A stretch of DNA of 64,000 nucleotides from GCA-002840305 sp035402985 (GTDB lineage Bacteria > Patescibacteriota > Patescibacteriia > Patescibacteriales > UBA12465). Position numbers and translations under genes: made by a program. Under the pieces are notes generated by a model. The model saw only the letters and a list, made by a program, of their open reading frames with translations. It had not been told where the DNA came from and searched no databases. The stretch's first letter is position 1. Each line of letters begins with the position of its first letter. The stretch lies in contig DAONEH010000001.1 in assembly GCA_035402985.1 (NCBI GenBank), positions 1 through 64,000 of the forward strand, in the 5' to 3' direction. Shown here one piece after another: positions 8,465-18,188 of this stretch.

Positions 8465-10510
8465 TTATTTAACTCGACCATCATTATTATAGCTAGCAAT
8501 AATATCATCTTCTAATTTACTAGTTTTAACACTAGTTGTTTTACTTATAGTAGTATTGGTTTCAGCGTCAATAGCTGAAAGAGATGAACCAGATGATAAA
8601 ATTATAATTTTATTATACTGACTATCAGTTGGAATAACACTAACACTGAAATTAACATCAACTGTTTCAACTCCCACCGGCCAACGACTAATAGAAAAAA
8701 TAACTTTATTATTAGATTGATCATATTCTAAATTACCAGCACTAATATTAAAATTATTATCCCAAATAACATATTGGGGTAAAGCTAATTCAATTTTTAA
8801 ATCTTTAATTTCGTGTAATGAATTTTTTAAAGTCCAATAATATTTAAATGATGTTCTTTCACCAACTACCGGTGGTAAAGGTCCTGAACCAACTGGGATA
8901 TTATTATCATCAAAGTATAAGACTTCTTCTTTTATACTTAAATCACTATTTAATTTATTTACTATGGTATTACTAGAATTATCATTTAAATGATCTTCTT
9001 CGTCAGAAAAATCTTCAATATTACCAATACTAAATTGAGCATAACTAGTAACATTTAAATCTTGGCCAAATTTAATATCATTATAATTAGGTACAGTATT
9101 AATAGAAAATTTAATCTCACCGCTATCCCCTGGTTCTAATTTTTTTAATTCTGGAATTTCCGAAGCAGTCCAGGAAATTGTTTTACGACTAATACTTCCA
9201 TCTTTAGAGTCCTTTAAACTATTCCAATCTAAAAAATCACTTTTTAATACCGCCATAATAACTAAATCTTCCATATCTTTATCACCTTTATTACTATAAG
9301 AAATAACATAATTTAAAGTATCACCAAAATTAATTGGAGTATCAGTTGAAGAATCATTAACGGAAATATTTAAATTTAAATCACTTTTTATAATTATTAA
9401 AGCCACCTGCTTCTCTAAAAAAACAAATTCTTTACCATTATCATCAATATATTTTAAAGTCCAAGAAATATTTTCTTGATCATTTTTTCTTTCCTTTATT
9501 TTATATTTAAAAGCTAAAGACATTTCACTAGCCGAAGAAGTTTCAACTAGAAAATTAAAATTATCAATTTTACTTACTTTAGTTATTGTTTCCGTACTAG
9601 TTCCAGTTTTTTTATTAGTAATATCTTCGACTGAAAAAATTTCTTCTGGACCAGAAAAAGAAATAATAAACTTATTTATTTTTTCTACTGGAAAATCTTT
9701 AATGGTAAGATTTAAAGGATATTCCTCATCAACTAAAACTGTAGTATAATAATCTTCTTTAACTTGAAATGGCAAGGATCCCATTACTACAGAATTAAGA
9801 CTATCCTTAGAAAAACTAGAAGATAAACCATTAATGCCATAAGTAGCCTTAACTGTTAATAAATTATTAGAACCTTCCTTGTTTATTATTTTTCCTCTTA
9901 TCTTTATAATACCACCTAAATTAGCTCCTAAATTATCTATTTTCCAAGTCTTGTTATCATCTGTTTGATCAATCGAATAAATTTCAGCTAAAATAAAATT
10001 ATCTGGATAATTAATTTCTAAAATAACATCATTTAAATTATAATTACTAGTATTTTTATATTCAATTTCATACATAAAATCTTCACCTAAAATTACCTTT
10101 TCCGGAGCGCTTATATTTATTTTCAAAACTGAGGCGATATCTTGATTATTTTTTATATATTTAAAAACAGCCAAAACTACTCCCGCTACAATTAATAGAG
10201 TTATAAATAAATAAAATAATTTTAAACCCAAACTTCTTTTTTTCTTTATTTTTATAGTTTTAAAATCAGTTAAAGATTCTCCATTATCATCACTATATAT
10301 TTCTCTTAAATGACTTTCAATTTCACTGTCATTCAATTTAGATTTTTTTTCATTATCATGTTTTGAAGACATAATAGGTTTTTCAAAAAAATCAGTTTCA
10401 GAATCATCATCAAATTCCTCTAAAGAACTATCATTATCAATTTTATGTTTAATAAAAAATAAATTATTTTCTTCTTTTTTATTAAAAATTTTACCTTTAT
10501 TTTTTAACAT
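8465..10510 (-). CDS. Single-pass membrane protein with DUF11-like beta domains
   Basis: A 681-residue protein, not matched to a named gene. Residues 1 to about 88 are charged and presumably cytoplasmic. One membrane segment lies near 92-115 ('LKLFYLFITLLIVAGVVLAVF'-type hydrophobic stretch). The rest is extracellular and beta-rich, with three or more repeats resembling DUF11/CARDB modules ('ISAPEKVILGEDFMYEIEYKN', 'INFGDTLNYVISYSNKGDKDMEDL', 'LKDLKIELALPQYV'-like). It is encoded directly after the DUF4012 protein and before tgt. A cell-surface adhesion or stalk role is inferred only from architecture. Confidence 0.65.
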   Translation of the reverse strand: MLKNKGKIFNKKEENNLFFIKHKIDNDSSLEEFDDDSETDFFEKPIMSSKHDNEKKSKLNDSEIESHLREIYSDDNGESLTDFKTIKIKKKRSLGLKLFYLFITLLIVAGVVLAVFKYIKNNQDIASVLKINISAPEKVILGEDFMYEIEYKNTSNYNLNDVILEINYPDNFILAEIYSIDQTDDNKTWKIDNLGANLGGIIKIRGKIINKEGSNNLLTVKATYGINGLSSSFSKDSLNSVVMGSLPFQVKEDYYTTVLVDEEYPLNLTIKDFPVEKINKFIISFSGPEEIFSVEDITNKKTGTSTETITKVSKIDNFNFLVETSSASEMSLAFKYKIKERKNDQENISWTLKYIDDNGKEFVFLEKQVALIIIKSDLNLNISVNDSSTDTPINFGDTLNYVISYSNKGDKDMEDLVIMAVLKSDFLDWNSLKDSKDGSISRKTISWTASEIPELKKLEPGDSGEIKFSINTVPNYNDIKFGQDLNVTSYAQFSIGNIEDFSDEEDHLNDNSSNTIVNKLNSDLSIKEEVLYFDDNNIPVGSGPLPPVVGERTSFKYYWTLKNSLHEIKDLKIELALPQYVIWDNNFNISAGNLEYDQSNNKVIFSISRWPVGVETVDVNFSVSVIPTDSQYNKIIILSSGSSLSAIDAETNTTISKTTSVKTSKLEDDIIASYNNDGRVK

Positions 10511-10531
10511 ATTAATATAATTAATTATTAT

Positions 10532-13219
10532 TTATTTAAAAATTATAGCTAAATATTTATCGGTAATTAAATTACCAGAAAAATTTATTATTTTATCATT
10601 TTGACTAATGTTTTTAGGATAAGTCCATAAAGTTGATAAATTTAAATTATTAATTAAATTAAAATTAAAAGTGGAATTATTATCACCGGCCTGTTTTTGC
10701 CATAATAAAGAATAGTTTTTTATAATTTCATCAGAATCAAATAATTTCCAAAAATTCCAAATAGATTTTGGTTCATTGTCAATAAATAAAGTTTTAAAGT
10801 TATAAGGTAACTTATATTTAATTTCAATTATTTCTGATTGACCAGGATCAAGTATGGACCAATTAGCAAAAACAGTTTTTGAAGATTCTTGATAAATTTT
10901 AGTATTACTTAATAAATCAATTTCAGCCTTATTTTCACTATTAGCTAAAAAACTATTTTGTTCATAAAAATCTTCGGTCGGTTTAAAAGAACTTTCATCC
11001 ATCGAAGAAAAACCAGTGGCGCTTATTAAAGTACTACCTAAAGGTGTATAAATTCTCATCCAATCATTATTTCTAATACCAGAAAATAAATTTTCTTTAT
11101 TACCTAAATGTTCTCTTTTTATAGTTAAAGTATTAACAATAGAACCATCATCTTCAATTTCAACATTTAAAGTCATATCGTTTTTTATAAACTTATCGGT
11201 CTTACCTCCAGCGACATTAGAATTAATTACTGCTAAATAATCAAAAGAAGTTTCTTTCATTCTTCCAGCCCATAAACGATTTTCAACTTCTAACTGAATA
11301 TTAGGATCAGTAAAATATAATAAAATATTTTTTTGATTTAAATTTTTTTCAATTACTTGAGATAATTTTATTAAGAAATCTTTATTTAAATTACTAGAGG
11401 TTTTCTCTAAAATAATAGTCATTAAATCTCCAATAATTTTTTTAGGTTCATTTCTTTTTAATCCATCAGAGACCACTTCTTCTGTAGTTGAACTTAATTC
11501 TTTACTAGAACTGGCTACCCTATTTAAAATATCAGTTTGTAAATTTTTATTCTGATAAACTTCGGGTTGACCAATAACCTCTACTATTTCTTGAAGAATA
11601 TCAACAAAATTATTAGAATCAATCACTACTCCATATTTTTCAGTTAAATCGATTGGACCAATTATTTCTAAAATATCAGCTAAAACATCTGGGGTTAAAC
11701 TAATAACACCATCGACACTAGGCCCACCACTTTTTTCATAAAACCACATTAAATTTTGAGCTGATAATTTCCAATCAGGCCACCAATTAGCATCCCAAAA
11801 ATACCATTTAGATTTTACTAAATGAAGAGGTTTAGGCGATTCCACTGAAATTTTCATACCACCTTCAGTATCATAGGAACCACCAGCTGGTATTTCAATA
11901 TTTTTAATTTGACCCTTTTTTAAATCAATTAAAGCATAACTACCTATAAAACCACCGGTAGCTCGAAGTTCAGTATTATTTTGAAAAACAACTAAATAAC
12001 GTCGATCATGATCAATTCCTAAAAAATCTTTTAAAACGGGAGCTACTTCTAGAAAACCATTTAAACTTTTTTCTAAAACATCAGCTTGTTCCTTTATATC
12101 TTTAAATTGATCACGATATTCCTCAGGAATAACATCTTCATCTATCTTTTTTAAATATTTATTAGCTTTTTTAAAATCAGCTTCAGTTTTTTTAGTATAA
12201 TAATAAAAATCAGAGAAATTTTTTTCAGTTTCATTTTCAGAAAAAACCGCTATTAAACTATTAATGGCTAAACTAAAATTATCACCGGCTGAAGCTAAAT
12301 AAATTCCAATTTTAGCAATATTTTTAGATTCAGACGCTAATTTAATTTCTTTGTCTTTAGAAAAAGATGATAAAAATAATAAAAATTCATCAATTTCACC
12401 TAATTTTTTATCAACCATTAAAAAATTTTGACCAGCTTGAAAAAAATCATTTTGGGCTAAACTTAAATTTAAATTTAATATTTCACCTGAAGCCGAAATA
12501 AAATTATCTAAACCAAGTGTGGAATATTGTTTTAAATTATCAATTGTTTTTTGATCAGCTACTAAACGATAATAAGAAAAAAGTTTAAATGGAATTATTA
12601 ATAAAAATAAAAATAAAACAAAATAAATAATTGAATAAGTTTTTTTATTTGTTTTAGTTTTGATATTTGTTTCAAGTATAGAAGTTTTAAAAGTAGGAGT
12701 TTCCTTAATTAGTGGTAAAGATATTTGTTTCTTTTTTCTTTTTAACCTAGTTTTTATTTTTAATTTAGTAATATAATTAATTAAAAATTTATATATTTTT
12801 TTAAAAAATATAATTGGATATTTAAAAATTACTAATTTCTTTAAAAAATTAAATATATCTATAGCCCAATCAACAAAGAAGAAAATAATAGCTCTTAATA
12901 CTTTAAATATAAACAAAAAAACTGGAAAGAAAAAAGTTTTTTTAAAACTAGACCAATTAATAAAAAACGATGATTTTTTATTATTGTTTATATCTTTTTT
13001 AAAATTATCAATCTTTTTTAAAACTTGATTCTGGGATTTATCAAGCTTACTAATATAATTAAAATCATTATCAATTTTATTAGGTGTAATTGGTTTAGGT
13101 TTAAAACTACTATCTTTTATTTCACTAGAAGTTTTTTTTGATTTTGATCTTAAATCAATTACAAAACCAGATTGAGAAAAATCCGATGAAATTTTTATTT
13201 TATGTTTTTTTGTTTTCAT
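10532..13219 (-). CDS. DUF4012 domain membrane protein
   Basis: An 895-residue protein. A long basic cytoplasmic N-terminus contains one hydrophobic stretch near residues 90-130, and a clear membrane segment lies near 198-215 ('SIIYFVLFLFLLIIPFKLF'-like). The large outer part contains the DUF4012 signature 'RRYLVVFQNNTELRATGG' followed by 'FIGSYALIDLKKG', and the C-terminal half is beta-rich. DUF4012 proteins are frequent in CPR and in Gram-positive envelope loci near glycosyltransferases; the biochemical activity is not established. It lies between a GT4 gene and the DUF11-like protein, with gaps of 10 and 21 bases. Confidence 0.85.
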   Translation of the reverse strand: MKTKKHKIKISSDFSQSGFVIDLRSKSKKTSSEIKDSSFKPKPITPNKIDNDFNYISKLDKSQNQVLKKIDNFKKDINNNKKSSFFINWSSFKKTFFFPVFLFIFKVLRAIIFFFVDWAIDIFNFLKKLVIFKYPIIFFKKIYKFLINYITKLKIKTRLKRKKKQISLPLIKETPTFKTSILETNIKTKTNKKTYSIIYFVLFLFLLIIPFKLFSYYRLVADQKTIDNLKQYSTLGLDNFISASGEILNLNLSLAQNDFFQAGQNFLMVDKKLGEIDEFLLFLSSFSKDKEIKLASESKNIAKIGIYLASAGDNFSLAINSLIAVFSENETEKNFSDFYYYTKKTEADFKKANKYLKKIDEDVIPEEYRDQFKDIKEQADVLEKSLNGFLEVAPVLKDFLGIDHDRRYLVVFQNNTELRATGGFIGSYALIDLKKGQIKNIEIPAGGSYDTEGGMKISVESPKPLHLVKSKWYFWDANWWPDWKLSAQNLMWFYEKSGGPSVDGVISLTPDVLADILEIIGPIDLTEKYGVVIDSNNFVDILQEIVEVIGQPEVYQNKNLQTDILNRVASSSKELSSTTEEVVSDGLKRNEPKKIIGDLMTIILEKTSSNLNKDFLIKLSQVIEKNLNQKNILLYFTDPNIQLEVENRLWAGRMKETSFDYLAVINSNVAGGKTDKFIKNDMTLNVEIEDDGSIVNTLTIKREHLGNKENLFSGIRNNDWMRIYTPLGSTLISATGFSSMDESSFKPTEDFYEQNSFLANSENKAEIDLLSNTKIYQESSKTVFANWSILDPGQSEIIEIKYKLPYNFKTLFIDNEPKSIWNFWKLFDSDEIIKNYSLLWQKQAGDNNSTFNFNLINNLNLSTLWTYPKNISQNDKIINFSGNLITDKYLAIIFK

Positions 13220-13229
13220 AAAATATGCT

Positions 13230-14396
13230 TTAGCGTAAATAAATCTGCCAAGTTTTAAAAGCGCAATCCCACCAACTAAATTTTTTATGATGAGATTCTC
13301 CGGCTATTATTAATTTCTCTCGTAATTTATTATCATTTAAAATTAATTTTAATTTATCAAGAAAATCAGCTTTGTTTTGAGGATCAAAATAACAAGCTGC
13401 TTCCCCTAATATTTCTGGCATACTACTAATATTAGAACTTAATACTGGACAACCCTTAGCCATAGCTTCAAGTGGTGGTAAACCAAAACCTTCATATAAA
13501 GATGGAAAAACATAAACCAAAGCTTTTTTATAAAAAATTTCTAGTTTATCATCTGGAACATAACCTGAAAAAATTATTGGATTTTCCGAACAATCAACAA
13601 AATAATCATTAGCAAATTTTTTTAAATTTTTATAAAAATAATCTTCTTTCCCTACTAGCACTAAACGTAAATCATTATTTTCTTTATAAATATCTTTAAA
13701 GCTTGAAATTAAAAATTCTAAATTTTTATGAGGATAAGCATTACCAACATATAATAAAAAAGGATGATCAATATTATAATCTTTTAATACTTCATTATTA
13801 TCTAATTTAGCCACAAATAAAGAATCCCGACCCTTGGCTAAATTAGCTACTCCCTCATAAATAACTTCAATTTTTTGTGGATTAATTTTAAATTGTTCAA
13901 CAATATCATTTTTAGTAAACTCTGACACAGTTAAAACTTTTTGTGATTTTTTTAAGGCCCGATTTATTATAATTCTATAAGCGATATTTTTAAGTTTATA
14001 AATAAAAGGATGTAGAGTTGTAGCTCGAATTGTTTTAAACTTAGTTAAAATTAAATCATGCACCGTAACAATAAATTTAGTTGGTACAAAAAATGGTACA
14101 TTAAAATGCGGAAAATGAATTAAATCTAATTTTTCCCGCCAAATAAAAAAAGGCATAACTAATTGTTCTTTTAAAGTATACCACTGAACATCAGCCAATA
14201 CTTTCTTAACATTAGTTTGATTTTCAATAATAAGCTCGTCAAAATTATTTTTTCTTAAAAAAATAATATACTCATTATAATCATCTAGTTTAATAACATT
14301 GTCTACTATTTCTTGAATATAACGACCTAAACCCTTACCAACGGGACCATAAAAACGAGCATCAATACCTATTCTTCTTTTTTTATTAGTATCCAT
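13230..14396 (-). CDS. GT4-family glycosyltransferase
   Basis: A 388-residue GT-B enzyme of family 4. The N-terminal domain opens 'RIGIDARFYGPVGKGLGRY'. The C-terminal donor-binding domain has 'LLYVGNAYPHKN', 'FSGYVPDDKL' and the classic 'PSLYEGFGLPPLEAMAKGCPV' with its E-x7-E acid pair. It probably transfers a sugar onto an envelope polysaccharide or glycolipid at the inner face of the membrane. The ATG at 14396 is preferred over a TTG five codons upstream, leaving a seven-base gap to the preceding gene. Acceptor and donor cannot be told from sequence. Confidence 0.9.
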   Translation of the reverse strand: MDTNKKRRIGIDARFYGPVGKGLGRYIQEIVDNVIKLDDYNEYIIFLRKNNFDELIIENQTNVKKVLADVQWYTLKEQLVMPFFIWREKLDLIHFPHFNVPFFVPTKFIVTVHDLILTKFKTIRATTLHPFIYKLKNIAYRIIINRALKKSQKVLTVSEFTKNDIVEQFKINPQKIEVIYEGVANLAKGRDSLFVAKLDNNEVLKDYNIDHPFLLYVGNAYPHKNLEFLISSFKDIYKENNDLRLVLVGKEDYFYKNLKKFANDYFVDCSENPIIFSGYVPDDKLEIFYKKALVYVFPSLYEGFGLPPLEAMAKGCPVLSSNISSMPEILGEAACYFDPQNKADFLDKLKLILNDNKLREKLIIAGESHHKKFSWWDCAFKTWQIYLR

Positions 14397-14403
14397 GTAT
14401 TTT

Positions 14404-15867
14404 TTAACCAAAAGGTAAATTAGAAGGAGGAGTTTTTTTAACTGAGTGGTGTTGAGAGTTAGAAATATTTTGGTCAGAATTATTTTTATTTATTTGTTTT
14501 TTTTCAACAGCAATTTCTTTTAAAAATTCCTCTTTTAATGCTTCCGGTCCAGTAGTAACATCATCAACAGCTAAATTGGCCGGCGGTTTATATCTCTTGG
14601 CAGCGGTCTTTTGAATTAACGGAGCATTAGCCATAGCTTCAATTGGAAAATGCCACAAGGTAGCCAATTCTTCAACATTTAATAAAAAAGGAGAAGAGCC
14701 AGCAAAATCATCACGATTAATATAATTAGTAATAATATTATTTTTCTTTCTTAATAATTCCCTGTCTTTATTAAAATAAATAGCCTTAGTCATAACCCGA
14801 GCATCAGGTTTAAAACTATTTAAATCTAAAGCCGAAAATTGTTTAATATAACCAACAAAACCACTCGGAACTTTAGATTTATTCATAACTTCTTTTTTTG
14901 ATAAGTATACTACCCTAATTTTACACAAAAAACCTAGTTTTGATGATTTGTTTTCGATTCCCTCGATTCGTTTTTTTTGTTTAGGAGTAAGTTCCATCAT
15001 CGATAACTTTTTAAATTCATCTTTTTTACTATCTTCAATATCACCCCAAATACTATAAATCTGCTCACTTAAAAAAGTAATACCTTCAACAATTGTATCT
15101 ATTATTTTATTAGCTAGGGTTGATTCTGGTTTTTTACCTAATATTTTATCAATTTCACCTTTACCATCATCTACCCAATCAAAACCAGTTGGAATAACAA
15201 TTATCTGATACAATAAATTTTCTCCTCGTTTTAAACTACTACATAATTCCATTAATTCCGCCATCGGATCCCTAAAAACAGTTTCATCTGGCCCTAAACG
15301 ATGTTCAAATTCTTCATAAGTTCTAATAGGATACATATAATGAGCTGAGGGTATAAATTCTGAACCCCAAATATCATATTCTTCATCAGGAAATTTTTTA
15401 GGAAAATCTTCACAATAATCATCAACTTCCATAATTTCAGCATCAGGGTATTGTGAATAAATAGCTGATTCTACTAAATTTACAAATTGGGTTGGAGTTC
15501 TTATTATAAATTGAGTATAACCATCTAAACTTGCTATTTCAAAACTAAAAGATAATTGATATTCACCACTAAACCATTTATCAAAAAAATTTTGGGTACC
15601 ATGGGCTCCAGCAATATAGGCAAAAAAATTCTCAATCGCTTTAGGTGATTGAATATTACCTCGAGGAACATCTATAGCTAAAAAAGTAAATTTTATATTT
15701 TTACTCCATTTAGCTCTAATATGTTTTAACCAAATAACTTTAACCCCAGCTAAAAACATAATACCTAAAATAACCCAACCAAAAGTAGCTAAAAAACGCC
15801 ACAACATCATATCGGGAGCTAAATTAAAAAAATTTTGAATAGGGGCAAAATTAATAACAATATCCAT
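14404..15867 (-). CDS. Conserved-looking membrane-anchored protein of unknown function
   Basis: 487 residues, not recognised with certainty. One N-terminal membrane segment (about 20-42) is followed by a large soluble region with 'PKAIENFFAYIAGAHGT', several acidic tracts and 'HYMYPIRTYEEFEHRLG'. The end is a Gln/Asn/His/Lys-rich tail. There is no P-loop, so it is not a transfer ATPase by itself. It is the promoter-proximal gene of the envelope array (GT4, DUF4012, DUF11-like), which points to surface assembly. Related proteins in CPR genomes have, I believe, only a DUF number. The function is unknown. Confidence 0.6.
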   Translation of the reverse strand: MDIVINFAPIQNFFNLAPDMMLWRFLATFGWVILGIMFLAGVKVIWLKHIRAKWSKNIKFTFLAIDVPRGNIQSPKAIENFFAYIAGAHGTQNFFDKWFSGEYQLSFSFEIASLDGYTQFIIRTPTQFVNLVESAIYSQYPDAEIMEVDDYCEDFPKKFPDEEYDIWGSEFIPSAHYMYPIRTYEEFEHRLGPDETVFRDPMAELMELCSSLKRGENLLYQIIVIPTGFDWVDDGKGEIDKILGKKPESTLANKIIDTIVEGITFLSEQIYSIWGDIEDSKKDEFKKLSMMELTPKQKKRIEGIENKSSKLGFLCKIRVVYLSKKEVMNKSKVPSGFVGYIKQFSALDLNSFKPDARVMTKAIYFNKDRELLRKKNNIITNYINRDDFAGSSPFLLNVEELATLWHFPIEAMANAPLIQKTAAKRYKPPANLAVDDVTTGPEALKEEFLKEIAVEKKQINKNNSDQNISNSQHHSVKKTPPSNLPFG

Positions 15868-15895
15868 AAAAAAATAACAAGAATTAACTTTCTAT

Positions 15896-15924
15896 ATTTT
15901 AACATAATTTTTTATTAAAATCAA
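15896..15924 (-). promoter_or_regulatory. Promoter of the envelope array
   Basis: A TTGATT -35 box (15924-15919), a 17-base spacer and a TAAAAT -10 box (15901-15896) preceded by TGT, which makes an extended -10. The predicted start is about 15889, some 20 bases before the ATG at 15867. It is the only good promoter I find for the closely spaced minus-strand genes down to dus. Confidence 0.55.
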
Positions 15925-15955
15925 AGTAATTCTAGACTATTATTCTTTAAATAAT

Positions 15956-15991
15956 AAAAAAAAGACACCTATTTATTAGGTGCCTTTTTTT
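15956..15991 (-). terminator. Intrinsic terminator of the sigma4/HARE gene
   Basis: CACCT (15966-15970) pairs with AGGTG (15978-15982) around a seven-base loop, extended by one outer G-C pair across a mismatch. It is flanked by T-runs on both strands, so it can act in both directions. On the minus strand it lies 15-50 bases after the stop of the gene at 16006. Confidence 0.8.
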
Positions 15992-16005
15992 ATATAAAAA
16001 TAAGA

Positions 16006-17031
16006 TTATTTTTGCCATTCTTTTAAACCATAAACTCCTCGGTCAACTAAGACATAACGATCATCTAAAATTAACTCATTATGAACTGATCCCTTACTAA
16101 TACTCTTTTTATCAAAACCAATTTTATTTATTTTTTCAGCAATTTCAGAAAAATGTAAAGGTTTCTTTTCCTCTTTTAAAACTAAAAATATTTTGTCAGC
16201 AATTCTTTTAGGCTTTATTTCCGAAGAATCACTATTTCCCCATAAACCAAATTTATTAGGATTTAAATCTTTAGAAGCTTGCATAAAAGAATAAAATTGT
16301 TTATTACGATCAATAACATCAGCCCATTCTGGGAAAGATTCATCTTTAAAAATTTCTTTTAAATTTAAATTATCATTAGTTTTAATTACTTTATTTTTAT
16401 ACTCAGAAAAAGATTTTAAATTTTTAGCCATATCAACTAATTCATCAAAAGAAAAAGTCTTTTTTAATTCTCTAACCTTATCCCTTAATTCATCAACTAA
16501 GTCTTCAAGATAATCAATGGCTTGATCTTTCAATTTAAAGAAAGAATTAAATTTATCAGACTTATCAACTTTTTCTACAAAATCATCTAATAATTCAGTT
16601 AGAATAAAATCTAAATAATTTTTATAAATATTTTTATCAAAATTAGAACCTTGACTATCAGCTTTAAAATATAGAACAGTTAAAATATCTAATAAAAAAT
16701 TCTTTTCCATTACTCCCCCATGTTCTTTTAAAAGCTCCGACACCACTTTTCTAACTGTATCAAGACGACTATTAATATCATCAATTTTTTTAATTTTTCT
16801 TAAAGAAGCTTTTTCGATTTGTCTAATTCTTTCTCTGGTTAAATTATGTAATTTACCGATTTCTTCTAGGGTTTGAGAATCAACACTATGCAAAGCAAAA
16901 CGACGAGCTAAAACGTCTTTTTCTCGATCTTGTAATTCATTAAATAAAGAATTAACTATCTTAACAGCATTTAAATTAGCTAATTCTTGTTCTTTTTTCT
17001 CTTTTAATAATTTTGGCAATAAATTTTCCAT
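16006..17031 (-). CDS. Sigma-70 region 4 / HARE-HTH transcription regulator
   Basis: 341 residues. Residues about 30-85 match sigma-70 region 4, the helix-turn-helix that reads the -35 box: 'LFNELQDREKDVLARRFAL' and 'TLEEIGKLHNLTRERIRQIE'. There is no region 2 or 3, so it is not a complete sigma factor. A charged helical middle follows. The last 70 residues form a HARE-HTH winged helix ('PLHFSEIAEKINKIGF' and 'VLVDRGVYGLKEW'), a domain shared with RpoE-delta and chromatin proteins. It has its own promoter and terminator. A -35-binding regulator or RNA-polymerase accessory factor is inferred. Confidence 0.8.
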   Translation of the reverse strand: MENLLPKLLKEKKEQELANLNAVKIVNSLFNELQDREKDVLARRFALHSVDSQTLEEIGKLHNLTRERIRQIEKASLRKIKKIDDINSRLDTVRKVVSELLKEHGGVMEKNFLLDILTVLYFKADSQGSNFDKNIYKNYLDFILTELLDDFVEKVDKSDKFNSFFKLKDQAIDYLEDLVDELRDKVRELKKTFSFDELVDMAKNLKSFSEYKNKVIKTNDNLNLKEIFKDESFPEWADVIDRNKQFYSFMQASKDLNPNKFGLWGNSDSSEIKPKRIADKIFLVLKEEKKPLHFSEIAEKINKIGFDKKSISKGSVHNELILDDRYVLVDRGVYGLKEWQK

Positions 17032-17052
17032 ATATAAATTATATTAAACTTA

Positions 17053-17089
17053 ATATGTACATATAAACATATTTTAATTTATAAGTCAA
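17053..17089 (-). promoter_or_regulatory. Promoter with a palindromic operator before the sigma4/HARE gene
   Basis: A TTGACT -35 box (17089-17084), an 18-base spacer and a TATATG -10 box (17065-17060). The -10 region overlaps the perfect 12-base palindrome ATATGTACATAT (17053-17064), which could be an operator for self-regulation. The -35 overlaps the stop of the upstream GT2 gene. Confidence 0.42.
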
Positions 17090-18128
17090 GACCTTTCATA
17101 AAAGTTTCTATTTTAGTAATTATTTCCCTATTTATCGATAAATTAGTATTATTTTCTTTAATTTGAGAACGTATTTTTTTAAAATTATTTAATGATTGTT
17201 TTTCAAAAAGAAAACCATAAATATACAAAAAAATCAACCTAAATTTAGTACTAAATCGAACTACAAAAGAAAAAGGTATCTTTTTAATTTTATATAAGAT
17301 AATAAGTTGATTTAAAAAAGATCGACTATTAGATATTTTCTTTTCTTTATCAAAAATTTTTTTAAAAATATTTTTTTTACTTAAAGTCCGATCATGATAC
17401 ATAATTGCTTCAGGTAAAAAAATAATCTTCTTTCCAGCTAATTGTAAACGATATGATAAATCAATATCTTCTTTATACATAAACATTAATTCATCAAAAA
17501 ATTCTAAATAATCACCTACTAAATTAGCTGATATAAGTATTTGAGATAAATTAAATAAAGCTCCGGCTCCAGTAAAACCAAATACTTCTCTATTATTTTC
17601 AACTAAGTATTGTAATTGTTTTTTGCCTTGGCCTAAATCAAAAAAATGATGAAACTTATTTAGACCAAGACCATAGCTATCAATAATATCAGTTTTTTTA
17701 TTAAGATTAAAATTCCAATATAATATTTTAGGAACCCATACGGCGATATTATTATCTAATTTATGGGCCATAATTAATTTTTCTAAAAACAAATCATCAA
17801 AGACAACATCAGGATTAATAACTAAAAATAAATCCGACTTATTTTGTAATGACCAATTAAGCATTAAGTTATAAGCCTTAGCAAAACCTAAATTAGACGA
17901 TGATCGCCAAATTTTGTAATCATATTTTTTATCACTAAAAGCATTAGATAAAAAATCAAAATTACCAGTAAAAGAAGTATCACTATTATCAACTATTAAA
18001 ATATCTATATCCAAATCAACTAAATTACTTTTAGCTTGATTAATAGTTGAAAATAAACTAGGTAAAAAAAATGGTAGATATTTTAAACTATTATTATTAT
18101 AAGTTATGAAAGCAATTGAAAGTTTCAT
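17079..18128 (-). CDS. GT2-family glycosyltransferase
   Basis: A 349-residue GT-A enzyme like the rhamnosyltransferase/WbbL group. It shows 'IDILIVDNSDT' near residue 45, the DxD-like metal site in 'LVINPDVVFDD', 'FTGAGALFN', and the catalytic 'ELMFMYKEDIDLSYRL' with the ED acid pair. No membrane segments are evident apart from a hydrophobic C-terminal stretch. It lies 60 bases after rpsI, separated by a strong hairpin, so it may be expressed partly by read-through from the ribosomal operon. The sugar and acceptor are unknown. Confidence 0.88.
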   Translation of the reverse strand: MKLSIAFITYNNNSLKYLPFFLPSLFSTINQAKSNLVDLDIDILIVDNSDTSFTGNFDFLSNAFSDKKYDYKIWRSSSNLGFAKAYNLMLNWSLQNKSDLFLVINPDVVFDDLFLEKLIMAHKLDNNIAVWVPKILYWNFNLNKKTDIIDSYGLGLNKFHHFFDLGQGKKQLQYLVENNREVFGFTGAGALFNLSQILISANLVGDYLEFFDELMFMYKEDIDLSYRLQLAGKKIIFLPEAIMYHDRTLSKKNIFKKIFDKEKKISNSRSFLNQLIILYKIKKIPFSFVVRFSTKFRLIFLYIYGFLFEKQSLNNFKKIRSQIKENNTNLSINREIITKIETFMKGLDL

Positions 18129-18147
18129 ATATTAAAACCCAAATTAA

Positions 18148-18173
18148 CAATAAAGCGCCGTAGCGCTTTATTG
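18148..18173 (-). terminator. Strong hairpin after rpsI
   Basis: A perfect 11-bp stem CAATAAAGCGC / GCGCTTTATTG with a four-base loop lies 15 bases after the rpsI stop codon. On the minus strand it is followed by TTAATTTGGGTTTT rather than a clean U-run, so it may be a weak terminator or an mRNA-end stabiliser. It separates the ribosomal operon from the GT2 gene. Confidence 0.5.
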
Positions 18174-18188
18174 AAGTATATATAGAGA

